Assembly (NCBI GenBank): GCA_025618425.1
Contig: CM046842.1
Span: 33,983,688 to 34,047,687 of the forward strand
DNA from: Heliocidaris tuberculata
Lineage: Eukaryota > Echinodermata > Echinoidea > Camarodonta > Echinometridae
DNA length: 64,000 nucleotides
Direction: 5' to 3'
Below the pieces are notes generated by a model. It was not told the DNA's origin and did no database searches. It saw only the letters and a list, made by a program, of their open reading frames with translations. Position numbers and translations under genes: made by a program. Below are positions 52,684 through 63,935 of this stretch, piece by piece (position 1 is the stretch's first letter; the number at the start of each line of letters is the position of its first letter).

Positions 52684-53200
52684 TACAGGTACATGTACAG
52701 TGGAAACTTGCTTAAAGGTCATGTAGAGTTTTGGTAAGCCCTCAAATACTGTTCGTCAGATTTCTTCAATTTTTGTTGATAGATAAACTGTGAAGATTTC
52801 GCCTCCTAAAGTTTAGTATTAAACAAATAAGAGGCAAAAACTAATTTATGTGCCGGGACAGGCACGTAAAATCCCAACAAAGGCAGCATGTGCTATACAC
52901 TGTACACACACGTGGAAAACCAATGAGTAACTACACTGAGTGATACACATGCTGTCTCTATGCGAAGCCCCAAGATTGCTTTGCGGGGATCCGTCGGGGT
53001 GGTAGGGTCTTAGCATAATGGCAGTGATCGAGCATTCCTTACAGATATTTACACTGAAATTCACCAGAAATCATAGATGGAATTCCAAATGATCTCTTAC
53101 AGACATCTTTTGATACAAGGAGAACAACATGAGACTATATTTTAACATGTTTCTTTCCAATTTCCTTTTTGCTACCCAGTACGGTACATGAGCTTTAAAA
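52684..53200. other. SF3A2 5' intron: repeat fragments only
   Basis: tacagtggaaacttgcttaa (52697) is one end of the CAGTGGAAACTC family. gtagagttttggtaagccct is shared with the 45632-45851 duplication. No exon is recognised. Confidence 0.4.
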
Positions 53201-53378
53201 GAGCTCTGATAAGATTCCTGATATATAACAAGTTAATATAATTGCTGGCCCCCGGTCTTTGTGTTCTTCTGTTTTTTTACCCTGATATACACTGTACATG
53301 TAAGGAGATTCCTGATATAACAAGGTCATTTTCATGGTCCCAAGGTCTTCTTTATAGTGAGTTTCCATTTCCACTGTA
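53201..53378. mobile_element. CAGTGGAAACTC-family MITE, left end decayed
   Basis: gctctgataagattcctgat through tttatagtgagtttccattt and ccactgta. It abuts the exon 1 duplicate at 53390. Confidence 0.65.
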
Positions 53379-53389
53379 CATGTATTTTG

Positions 53390-53475
53390 CTGGAGGTCCA
53401 TCTTGTCTGACAGCCTGACAGGTAATAGGTTAGCAGCCAGAATCAAAGCCTTCAATAATAAATATTGAAATCGTA
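53390..53475 (-). pseudogene. Degenerate duplicate of SF3A2 exon 1 (5'UTR and start codon)
   Basis: The minus strand reads tttgattctggctgctaac, then gctgtcagacaagATGGACC. The true exon has tttgattgtggctgctaact and gctgacaggcgggATGGACT. The similarity covers the acceptor-side 5'UTR and the first five codons (MDLQQ against MDFQN), then stops at the MITE. Confidence 0.8.
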
Positions 53476-53520
53476 TTGAAAATAAATGGGTATATGTGAC
53501 TAGGCAAAAAAGTAGCATGA

Positions 53521-54097
53521 AAGTTAGGTCCGAACATTTCAGCTGTTTCTATCATATTTCGAATATGAGGGCATTTGAAGAGCAATCCTTTCCATGGGGC
53601 ATTTCTTACGTGATATACTTCTAAATTGGCATGAAAATAACGAGATTCCCGTTTCTGATACCACGGAAGCAGTTTTTGGCCAGGTCTTACGCGGGGGAGC
53701 TCCGGCACTGGACTCCGGCTCGGGCTGCTGGGACTTTTGATCAGCAGGCAAAATCCCCATTGACTTTGTACATGCGGCCGAAAACTGATCTGCTAGGGCG
53801 AAAACTGCCTCCGAGACAGTCAAATGAAAATGAATACTGCCATGGCAATTCTTGATTTTCTTCCAGGATTTTTGGGGTTAAAATAGTAACAATATTTGCT
53901 TTCATGATTTGAGTAAGAAGTGAAAATAAATATGAAATAAAGAGTAAAAAGATAAGATTTTGTCTTAAGTGGCCAAATTCCCCCCCCCTTACTCTATGTT
54001 TTTCGCTTATAGTTATAGTTAGTTCCTTAGACGGCGCTAATGCACTTTCGTATCCAGCCTGCATCTACATGTATCCTACATACATGTACACGTAAGC
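53521..54097. other. Dispersed-repeat fragment, otherwise no gene
   Basis: 53521-53640 is a partial inverted copy of the 31859-type repeat (gcatttgaagagcaatcctt). Minus-strand frames near 53539-53823 are not recognised as protein. Confidence 0.4.
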
Positions 54098-54184
54098 TTG
54101 CTTTGTTCCGTTCCAAATAATGAAAACCCTCTTTAGAACATCTGTTTAAAGAAGGTTTTCATTATTTGGAACGGAATAAAGCAA
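54098..54184. repeat. Near-perfect ~38-bp hairpin
   Basis: ttgctttgttccgttccaaa(taatgaaaacc) at 54098-54136 is inverted at 54147-54184 (ggttttcattatttggaacg...). The spacer is about 10 bases. Confidence 0.8.
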
Positions 54185-54737
54185 TATTAGAGGTGTGCTA
54201 CATGTACAGCATATTGCTGTGTACACTTTCTAAAACTGGAGATGCGTGATGGATCACTCATAGGCCCTTGCCTATGTGGGACTGTGTCCAACATTCACTG
54301 TTGCAGCAGTCAAAAACAGACAACAAAATTGCTCTAAGCAAGATTTAATTTTCTTAAATTTGCTAGATTACCTGATTCAGGGACTCTTCAACTCTTACTG
54401 TGGCACAAATTTTGGGATTCAGAACTGAAAGTGAAATTTTAAATAATTATAAATCCTCTCATGTATGAATGATCTAGACTGGAAAAAGGACCGCTGATAC
54501 ACACAAAAGCTACTGAAGCCTATTCACCCATAAAAGCTAGTCTGGAGTACAAGGTTATCTTCAGATTAACTCCAGGAAGCTCCAGGTACAAATAACCGAA
54601 GTCTTCCATGGCATTATTTTGGTCGGTCGCATCGCTCAATTTCGGCACGTAAGATGAAAATTTGTAAGTTTACATTTCAAGAGAATTACTCTAACTATCT
54701 AGCAGGCACTTTGATTTCATGTTACAGTATGACGATT
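54185..54737. other. No gene recognised
   Basis: AT-rich sequence without a supported feature. Confidence 0.3.
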
Positions 54738-54850
54738 ATTTCGATGAAAGAAATGGAATTTCCTCGCAGAGCCGATCTTCCCCTGTACTGTACCGTCGAT
54801 TCAAATGACTCGATCGGCTCGGCGAGGAAATTCCATTTTTTCATCGAAAT
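54738..54850. repeat. Imperfect 39-bp hairpin
   Basis: atttcgatgaaagaaatgga(atttcctcgcagagccgatc) at 54738-54777 pairs with 54812-54850 (gatcggctcggcgaggaaat...). The loop is 34 bases. Few mismatches. Confidence 0.8.
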
Positions 54851-55253
54851 TTCACTTGACGAACACTCTCCACAAGAAACCGTGTTTTGTATTGTGGTTC
54901 ATGTTTGTGATTCTAGCTTCAAAAAATTCCTTGAACGCACCCTGCCACCTTAGACTGATAAATCTGGATAATAGTTTTCCCGCTGCATGTACACTGGTAG
55001 GCCAAAAGCTTCAGTCTCTCTGTATCGTCGGTTGTTCCGTTGAGACTGCGTCTGGCTCCACTAGACCTCCGTACATAGAGACTGAAAGACGGTATATGCC
55101 GTAGTATGGGTCCGTATTGGTCGGTGACCAGACGGTGTACTCAAAACAAGTCGACGCCAAGTTTCTCCTTTTTATGTCGTCAGCAAAGAAAAACTGACAA
55201 AATTTTTTACATAAAACTAGTCTATGATAAATAAGAATTAAGAAAATAGGTAC

Positions 55254-55343
55254 CTTAGACGTCTGCATACTAGGGCTTTTGATGAATCCTACTCCTAGTT
55301 CAAACTGACAGATCTTCACATATGACTGCAGTCAGCCATCTTG
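55254..55343 (-). promoter_or_regulatory. SF3A2: Candidate SF3A2 promoter and first non-coding exon with YY1 motif and short uORF
   Basis: On the minus strand CAAGATGGC (55343-55335) matches the YY1 element often found just downstream of housekeeping transcription starts. A donor TCTAAG|GTACCT follows at 55254. CCAAT boxes lie upstream at 55499-55495 (minus orientation) and 55464-55468 (plus orientation). The ATG inside the YY1 element (55339) opens a seven-codon ORF closing at 55316. The distance and orientation fit a first exon spliced to 52622. The assignment to SF3A2 is inference from position; no transcript evidence is visible. Confidence 0.4.
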
Positions 55344-55568
55344 ACTCGAAATTATTCATGACTATGACGTCATTGAATAATTTCCACCCACTATCCCCAC
55401 CGTGCGTGCATGCGCGCTGACGATCATCAATACTTGCCAACGTATATTTGAATATTCATAAACCCAATCTCAAAGATTGCTCCGATTGGCCACTAGCTTT
55501 GGGGGTGGTGGCATTACGGCCAGCTCACAGACCGGCTGATCGTACCCTTGCTTCATACATAACATCTT

Positions 55569-55634
55569 GCCGTCTGTCTATGGGGAAGGTTGATAAATGT
55601 CAGAAATATTAAAGATTTCCCCATAACAGACGGC
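55569..55634. repeat. Short hairpin upstream of the SF3A2 promoter
   Basis: gccgtctgtctatgggga pairs with tccccataacagacggc; the loop is about 30 bases. Confidence 0.6.
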
Positions 55635-55656
55635 TATTTCTGTCTAGTACACTGGA

Positions 55657-56103
55657 CAGTAGAGGCGCACGGCCGATATCGGAGACTCTCTCCCATTTGA
55701 GAGATTGTCTCTGTTATCAGAGACTTTCATAAACATTTTTGGTAGCCAATGTGGGAGACAGTCTCCCATTTGGGAGATCGATTTTCTTTGTTTACATTTG
55801 CGACCAAGGGATTACCTCGGCGCAAAATGAAAATGTGATAAGCAGATTCCTCATGATAAATTACCCCTTTTGACCGTCTACTTCAAAGATTCACCGTCTA
55901 CTTTTGTTTTCATAACATTTTTTGTTATGACCCACACACAAAACGAATGGGTTTCTGACCTCAGTCAGGCAAAAATTTGGTTGGGATAAACTGCCTTGTT
56001 GTTGGTGTTGTTTCTTTTATCCTTTTGTAAGCTAAGTCTCCAATATGAGAGACAGTCTCCCAAATGGGAGAGAGTCTCCGATATCGGCCGTGCGCCTCTA
56101 CTG
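55657..56103. mobile_element. 447-bp MITE with 56-bp inverted ends
   Basis: The ends cagtagaggcgcacggccga(tatcggagactctctccc) and the reverse complement ending 56103 are nearly perfect. CTGGA flanks both sides (55652-55656 and 56104-56108). The interior has further gagac/gtctc inverted words. No transposase. Confidence 0.85.
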
Positions 56104-56608
56104 CTGGATGCACATACGGTGTACATTGTTATCATGGTTATTGTGTATAGCCTGGAAGGCTCTTCACAGAGCGTTCCAGGCTAATTCAATTCATGATCAT
56201 CATCATGTGTAGCTATACTGCCCTGATTACTGTCCTGCAGCCAATTATCCAATGAACAAGCTGCAGCTTGACTCACTATACTCTGCATTTTAACAAAACG
56301 ACTGAATAACACCTTTATCAGGAGTTTACTAGCCAATTAGGAGCGTCGATTTTCCTCTAGTGACTTTCCCATCCTCCGAAAAAAAATATCGCGAACGGAG
56401 CGGCGCGTTACTCTAAAACAGCTAACATCAATGTAAGCTTGTGGGACTTGACTACAAAAAAGTACAAATTTCATTAAAGCCTTTTGATCTGAAAGACTTG
56501 TGGCTACACAATAACAAAGAAAAAATTCTTTACATATCTACAGTGTCATATAAAAAACAAAAATTAACTGAAAATGATGAATAAATGAAAAATATAAGAC
56601 ACGCTTAC

Positions 56609-56660
56609 CTGCCGTCCAGCGAACGTTGACACGATGAATCCCGCGACTAAGAAAAATTAT
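56609..56660 (-). other. Alternative candidate first exon upstream of SF3A2
   Basis: The minus strand reads GACGGCAG|GTAAGCG with the exon ending at 56609, a strong donor preceded by CpG-containing sequence. It could be an alternative first exon of SF3A2 or of a non-coding transcript. The start of the exon is not defined by sequence, so the upper boundary is a guess. Confidence 0.2.
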
Positions 56661-56711
56661 GGTGTCCTTAAGTACTCCAAGTAATTAAGAAAGATAATAT
56701 TTGTTCAAGCA

Positions 56712-58324
56712 GCCTGGGGCCTGTTTCTCGAAACCGTCATATGTCTAAGTTCTTGACTAAGTCAGCGCTAGTTCTCTAGTTGTCCGCTACGTGTTTCACG
56801 AAGCCGTCTTTACCAAGATGCATGACAACTTCCTGACTAAGGACTTATGACGCCTCCAACCCTGTCATATCTTTTTTAATCGACGTACAGCGCCATCACA
56901 TGTTATTTATTGGGTAGATTATGGTAGGCAGAAAGTGACACTACATACTTCTATGCAACTCTTTCTACGCATTCACTTTATCTGGAATTTATCCATGTTT
57001 ATATTATGAAAACTATATAAAATACATAGTGTTTTTGTTCAAGGCTTGTCTCCACTTAACTCTAGCGAATCAACACTCTTTCCACAATCTAATGGATAAA
57101 AAAAACCCAACCAAACAAACAACAGCCTAATTGAGGTCATTTCAATATGAAAGGATTTTTTTTTTTTCAAATGAAAAAGAAAACCACAATAAAAATGATA
57201 ACAATAATAGACTGACAGGAGATAGGCCTGTATCAAAATGTGGTGGGATTTGAAAAAAAAGTTAAACCAAAACTTGTCAAATTAATCCCATCACTGGAAA
57301 CTGGAAAAAAAAATATTGACAAATAAACATTGGGCAAGAAAAAAATACAAGCCTTACTGATAAGCAATGGGAACTTGGGAAGTATTATAATCTAGAAAAA
57401 AATATAAATTCATAACTGTTGCTAGGTATGTTTTATGTCAAAATGAATTTAGTAAGTCTCTTAACTTCTGATTGCAAAGCTATTTTACGATATGGGTCCT
57501 TCATATCTGATCAATTAGCATGAAAAATGACGTGCTACCATAATAAACTTGAAAATCACATGTTACGTCTTATATGATAATTACAAGAGTGCTTTTTGTG
57601 TGAAAACAAATAATTGGGCGATCTTCGTAAATGATTTCTATAAAGATTTCTTTGGTGAACTAAAATCCGACGAGGGAACTGTAATATGACACGGTCGGCC
57701 AGCCATAGTCAACGGCATATTCTATGGTTTTCAGACCCATATCAGTGTAAACATAGATTATATCAACGATTTTTAAAATGAATACTTTGAAATATACGTG
57801 TTTAAACTTATAATAAGAATATTTTTGTAATTTCCATATCATACTCAAGCCCGAAAACATTATGTAAAACATTCAAAGCATATTATTATTACAATGAAAA
57901 TATATGGGTTTATTTTTATAAACTATCAAATCACGACATCCGGGGGGTACCTATCCAACGTAAAACTGGCTCACCGATCATGAAATAAATCACTCATATT
58001 TTTCATTTTACAAGCGAATCCATCATGTAATTTACATAATTTAAAAATTATTTGGCATCTATTATACCCTTCTACATTTTCTATTTTCTTTTATTCCCCA
58101 ATTCATTCAAATATTTGCAGTTGAGTTAAATTTAGCTTTTAAAAATATAGTGTAATTGCAACCAAGGCTACGTGTCGGCTCCTATTCTCGCCGATAGTAT
58201 CGATATCACGAGATGTCTAGCTAGTTAGCTCTTCGTGAAACAGTTTAGGAAGATCATGGACATCTCCGTAGTTGGCGGATAAAGTTATGACTGTCTTGTC
58301 GTTGGTTTCGAGAAAAAGGCCCCA
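56712..58324. mobile_element. 1.6-kb element with CTGGGGCCTGTTTCTCGAAACC ends
   Basis: ctggggcctgtttctcgaaa near 56712 is inverted at tttcgagaaaaaggcccc ending 58324. Subterminal words (gtcatatgtctaag, gtgtttcacgaag) face similar ones (ttatgactgtc, cttcgtgaaac). The long AT-rich interior has no recognised protein. Confidence 0.6.
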
Positions 58325-58796
58325 GACTTTTAGGGAGAATTTTGTGACGGAAGGTAGGAGTTTCAAAATTTGTCCCGTATCAATGAAACTGCGCTTTAAA
58401 CAACCCGTCCGTCCTTTTCACAGTCGCCACTTTCTCATTCTAAATATTGCACTCCTACAAATATAATCCCACAGACCTGACGTTTATTACAGCTTGCCGA
58501 AAACTTACCATTTCTGAAACTACGCAATGATACTACGTTACTGTCTGCAAGGTGTACTACTGCCAGTGGATGTCTTCAACATAGTTTCACAAAAATGCGT
58601 GTAGAATAAAAGTTATTCAACCATTTTTGGCAAATGTGATAATATATTTCTCATAAAAAGATTCCGCATTATCGGAAGTAAGCTAATCCGTTTTATTTAG
58701 GCCAACCTGTATATAAAGCGACAGTCTTTGGATAGTTTTATGTACCTGCATTGTAGAAATATTAGATTTATGGAAAATTAAAGTACATGTGCAGTC

Positions 58797-58876
58797 TTAA
58801 CCCATTGCATACGGGAACCGTGTGGTCCCTGTATTATCTTTATGAGAATTTGAGAATTCAGTAGTCAACGGGTTAA
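58797..58876. mobile_element. 80-bp TTAACCC...GGGTTAA mini-element, copy 3
   Basis: ttaacccattgcatacggga ... gtagtcaacgggttaa, inserted in a 138-bp monomer with TTAA at both ends. Confidence 0.8.
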
Positions 58877-59499
58877 CAAATATTTGCAGTTCTTCTATAG
58901 CTTCCTTTAAACTACGATTCAATGTATACAAAACGACAGTGTGAGCACAGTTTATGTAAACGCAGTTCAGAAAATAACATTCGTTAATATGATAGAGTAC
59001 GTAACTATTAATTATTGACGAGGATACATACTTGTTCTATTTCCCTTCAAACTATAATTCAAAATGAAAAGACAGACTTTGCTTAGTTTAACGTACCTGC
59101 ATTCTAGAAACACGATATTTGTATAAAAAAGTCAAGAATATGTAACTTCCTAACAGATATTTAAAATTCTTCTACTTTCCCTTTAAACCGTAATTAAATG
59201 TTCTTTTAAACGACAGCCTATGAAGCATAGTTTTATGTAGATGCAGTCTAGAATCATCACATTGGATAAAGAAGGTTGAGTATCTACTAATTATTGAAAA
59301 ATATTCAGAATTGTTCCATTTTCACTTCAAACTATAATTCATTGCATAGAATGCGAAGTCTTTGCATAGTTTAATGTACCTGCAACCTATAAACATTATA
59401 TTCATGAAAAAGTAAAGTACGTGTGCAGTCTTAACAAATATTTACAACTCAACAGCAGTTTCTTTTAAACTACGTTTCAATGTATAATAATGTGTATGT

Positions 59500-60290
59500 G
59501 TATGGTTTCAGTAGTGGGTACCCCAAGGCATCAATATATATGTAACCCCTTAGAACAAATAAGATGCTTTTTGCATAACCAAACTGCACTGTGTCTCAAA
59601 AAGAAAACATAAGAGAACTTGAAGCCACCTGAAATAAGTCACTTTGTTGCTTTAAGAAATAATTACATGACTTTAGAATGTCATTAATGAGTGTTTTGAT
59701 GAATTAATAGTTCCAAGTAATAAAGGGATACTTTTTTCTTTGTAGTTGGACTAATTTTGCTATTATCATGATTATCACCATTAAATGACATTAAAATCAT
59801 GAAAGAAAGTCTGCATTTAGTGTATCAGTCGTTATTTTGATAATTTGATTTCGTGCCATAACACGCAGCTCCCTCCCAACAACAACAACAAAAAATAAAT
59901 GAATAAAAATAAAACAAAAAATAAATTTTTGTTCATAACATCGTGTCAAGTGATACTGTGACTGAAAATGTTGCCCTGGATCTGATACAAAATCATATTG
60001 TGCCACGCGCTGCCAATTTAAGTAACTTGAACAATCAATATAAATAATCCATGAAAGTATTTTTTTTTCTTGCACTTTTTCTCTCAAAACAATTTCCAAT
60101 GGTTACTTTTTGGTGTTCATCCCGTTATGAACGCAAATACAACAACTGTATCAAGTAGTAATGGTCAAGGTCTGAAAATTGGTGAATTTATCCTTGAACG
60201 TATCACGTAAGATATGACAATGAAAAAAAAATCGTACATAAACTTGTATTTTGAGCACTTCCGTAACATTTAACATTTTCGTGCACATAT
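59500..60290. other. Interruption of the 138-bp array, no gene recognised
   Basis: Non-array AT-rich sequence. The minus frame at 60099-59797 is low-complexity and unsupported. Confidence 0.35.
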
Positions 60291-63020
60291 TTAACGACAG
60301 CCTAAGCATACCTTTATGTAGATACAATATAGAAACATCACACTCATTAAAAAGATAAGTATGTATATTGATTCTTGATGAATATTCAGAATTGTTCCAT
60401 TTTCCCTTCAAAATATAATCCAGTGTATTTAAAACGACAGTCTTTGCATATTAAACGTAATGTACCTGCAACTTATAAACTATACATATCTACACAGGTT
60501 TATGCAGATGCAGTCTAGAAACGTCATTCACTAAATAGAAAAGTACATGTGCAGTCTTAACAAATATTTACATTTTTTTAAATCTACGATTCAATGTACA
60601 GTGAGAGCATATTTTAATGTGGATGCAGTCTAAAAAAAGGGCATTAAAAGGATAGACTATGTACATGTATCAATTGTCGACGAATTTTCAGAATTTTTCC
60701 ACTTTTCCTTCAAACTACAATCCAGTGTTTGAACATTATATATACATTATTATATATATGTGAACATTATATTCACGAAAAAGTTAAGTATATGTAAAGC
60801 CTTTAAGCAGTTAAGCATATTTATATTTCTTATACTTTCTCTTTAAACCGTAATTAAATTTTTATTTAAACGAGATCCCAAGCATACTTTAATGTAAATG
60901 CAGTCTAGAAACATCACATTAGTTAAAATAGTACATATTAATTGCAGGACCCTCAGGAAAAAAAAAAACCCAGTATATAATACTGATGAGGCTACCCTCT
61001 GTAAACAAGACATATTTTTATTATTATTACTACTACTATTGTTATTATTATCATTATTATCATTATTATTATTATTATTATTATTAATGACACATTTTAA
61101 AAGATTTCCTTTCAAAATATAATTTGATGTGTATAAAGCGACAGTCATTGCAACTAAGGCGGATGTACCTGCATTATATAAAAACTATGTTCATGAAAAA
61201 GTAAAGTATATGTTCAGTTTTAGCAAATATTTACGATTCTTCCACTTCGCCCTTTAACCATAATTACATGTATATTCAAACGACAGCCCAAACGTAGCTT
61301 AATGTAGATGCAGTCTAAAAAACATTATATTAATGAAGTCATTTTTTTTTTATATATAGTCTTAATATTTACAATTTTTCTACCTTCCTTTTAAACCGTA
61401 ATTAAATATATATTTAAGCAACAGTCTAAGCATAGTTGAATGTGAACAGTCTAGAAACATTACATTCTAAAAAGATAGAATATGTAGTAATTCTTGACAA
61501 AACTTCGTAATTGTTCCATATTCCCTTCAACTATAATGCAATGTAAATAAAGCGACAGTCGTTGCATATTTTAATCTACTTGCAGTATATAAACATTTAT
61601 ATTCATGAAAAAGTGAAGTCTATAACTATAATTACATTTTAATTCAAGAGACATGCCAAGCATAGTTTAATGTACATGTACTAGAAACATTATTAAAGAA
61701 GTCAAATCTATATAAAGTCATAATATTTACAGTTCTTCTACTTTCATTTTAATTGGTAATTGAATAAGTTGAAGTAATATTTATGCGACAATCTAAGCAT
61801 AGTTTAATGTATACACTCCGAAAACATCCTATTCTTTAAAAAAAGATAGAGTATGTATTAATTCTCGACGAAAATTCAGAACTGTTCCATTTCTCCTTTA
61901 AACTATAATGCAATGTAAATAAAATGATAACATTTGCATAGATTAATGTAATTGCAGTCTATTATCATATTGATGAGAAAGTAAAGTACACGTGCATTCT
62001 AAAAAATGAATATTTACAGTTCAAAAGTTTCATTTAAACTGCCATTCATTGTACATAGAACGACAGTGTAGGATAGTTTAATGTAAATGCAGTCTAGAAA
62101 CTTAACATTTGTTAAAAAGAAAGAGTATGTATTAATTCTTAATTCAGAATTGTTCCATTTTCCCTTCAAACTATGATTTAATATACAGAAAGCGAAGTCT
62201 TTGCACAGATTAATGTGCATGCAGGCTATAAACATATATTCTTGTAAAAGTAGAGGACATGAGCAGTCTTAACAAATACTTACATTTCTTCAACAGTGTC
62301 CTTTAAACTGCAATTCATTGTATATAAAACGACAGTGTGACCGTAGTCTAGAATTGAACATTCGTTGAAAAGGTAGAGTATGTATTCATTCTTAACAAAT
62401 ATTCACAACTGTTCCATTTTCCCTGCAAACTATAATCCAAAGCATATAAAGCGACAGTATGTGTAAAATCTTAACACATATTTACAATCAAAACATTCCC
62501 TGTACAATGCATTCCAGAGTACATTAAACATCGTCGTTAGCATAGTTTTGATGTTCTTGCAGTCTGGAAACATTATTTTCATTCAAAAAAGAAAAAAAAA
62601 CTGTTTTAATGCTTAGCAAACATTCGCTATTCTTCCACTTTCCCTTTAAATTACAATTCATCATAATGCAAAACGAATACTTTGCAAATATATATATATA
62701 TATAAAAGGAAAGTCCATTACCATCATCATCAACACAGATTTGTACTGAATAAGTAGACTCTCAGTAAGACATTGCAAATGTGCGATATTGGAATATTAA
62801 TTGGCAGAATACAAGTCTACCCTCTTTCAGTATTAGATAGAATCTGAAATGTCTCAATACGCGTCATAAAGTAGTGTACTATACAGCCATGGCTGTGCTT
62901 ATTCTACAGTTTGGTATAGATAGTAACCATGGTAACTGTTTATCTAACTGAAACATCTCGATAAGCCCCATCGTCTTTTCCCCCTTTTATTTCTTCTTTA
63001 AAACTTGTCATATTTTTATT

Positions 63021-63210
63021 CGAACACGATAAAAACTACTTTCGAAAAATAAACTCAAGGGCAATTTCAAAGGCCTATTGTACTGCCATAGAAATCAGGT
63101 TCGGATTACGTAATACACCATTGTAATGTTCGCACATTTCTAAAGGTGACAGACAGGGCTATTGAAATTGCCTTGAGTTGATTTTTCGAAAATAGTTTTT
63201 ATCGTGTTTT
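63021..63210. mobile_element. Palindromic element with ~56-bp arms
   Basis: cgaacacgataaaaactact(ttcgaaaaataaactcaagg) at 63021-63076 faces 63154-63210 (ccttgagttgatttttcgaa...atcgtgtttt). Weaker complementarity extends outward to about 63002 and 63240. Confidence 0.75.
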
Positions 63211-63442
63211 CGGTGGATTTCAGAATTTCTTTTAAAAATATGATAAAGATTGAAAGAAACAGGAATTGAATTTCATTAAAAAAAAGAAAAAAAGAAAGAA
63301 ACTTGCAACATTTTCCGGACTGAGGTCCAAAATTGTCATGTAAGAAAAATCAAAGTGTATGAGTAGTTTCTTAATTCACTTAATTAAATGAATTTCTTAA
63401 TTACGAGTAACGGTAATTTCTGTTCTTAGCACTCCTAAATAT

Positions 63443-63482
63443 TCATTATTATTATCATTATTATTATTTTTTTTTTATTGTT

Positions 63483-63549
<67 letters not shown>

Positions 63550-63583
63550 GTTATTATTATTATTATTAATATTATTATTAATA

Positions 63584-63640
<57 letters not shown>
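63443..63640. repeat. (ATT)n microsatellite
   Basis: About 200 bp of ATT repeats with a few interruptions, lying between the array and the terminal exon. Confidence 0.95.
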
Positions 63641-63641
<1 letters not shown>

Positions 63642-63725
63642 GGAATCTCCATCATGAAGAATAATCACACGTGTTTGATTAGTGTCGGTATGGACTGGAA
63701 AAAAAAATTTTCTCTGATAGTGCAT

Positions 63726-63935
63726 CTATTGACCATTAATTCTGGAATTCTTCTTGTACTGTGGAGCAAGCATCTGCTTTTGAAGTTCTTCTATACCAAT
63801 AATTGTGTCGCGATGAAGTGTCAAAATGCCAACAGTGCGATAGTAGTTTTGGTATAACCTTTTCCTGAAGTCTTTGTTGAGTCCTATCAGGTCATCAATC
63901 TTAACTTCTGCTGTCGCGTTAAATTCCACGCATCC
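63726..63935 (-). CDS. Probable terminal coding exon of an unidentified gene
   Basis: On the minus strand a polypyrimidine-rich stretch ending in gcaatttcag precedes 63935. From there a phase-0 frame stays open for 69 codons and ends in TAG at 63728-63726. The product is charged and non-repetitive (for example KIDDLIGLNKDFRKRLYQNY and HRDTIIGIEELQKQMLAP). I do not recognise the family. Unlike the surrounding sequence it is not low-complexity, which favours a real exon. The rest of the gene would lie beyond 64000, and the (ATT)n tract just downstream would be in its 3' region. It could still be a chance ORF. Confidence 0.4.
   Translation of the reverse strand, partial: GCVEFNATAEVKIDDLIGLNKDFRKRLYQNYYRTVGILTLHRDTIIGIEELQKQMLAPQYKKNSRINGQ

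Larger units (their letters stand above)
58690..62700. repeat. Diverged satellite-like array of ~138-bp monomers
   Basis: A monomer with the core tcccttcaaactataattca, atgtatataaagcgacagtc, tttgcatagtttaatgtacc and tgcagtctagaaacatta recurs about 25 times. gacagt-type landmarks at 61137, 61277, 61415, 61551, 61645, 61783, 61920 and 62057 are mostly 136-140 bp apart. Related monomers start at 58717 and 58941. The array is interrupted at 58797-58876 by a mini-element and at about 59500-60290 by unrelated sequence. Monomers are strongly diverged. A tatataaa motif recurs in many of them. Confidence 0.85.

Noticed and set aside
53539..54064. Minus-strand ORFs of 94 and 107 codons upstream of SF3A2
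   Set aside because: They partly overlap a dispersed repeat and show no family resemblance or splice context.
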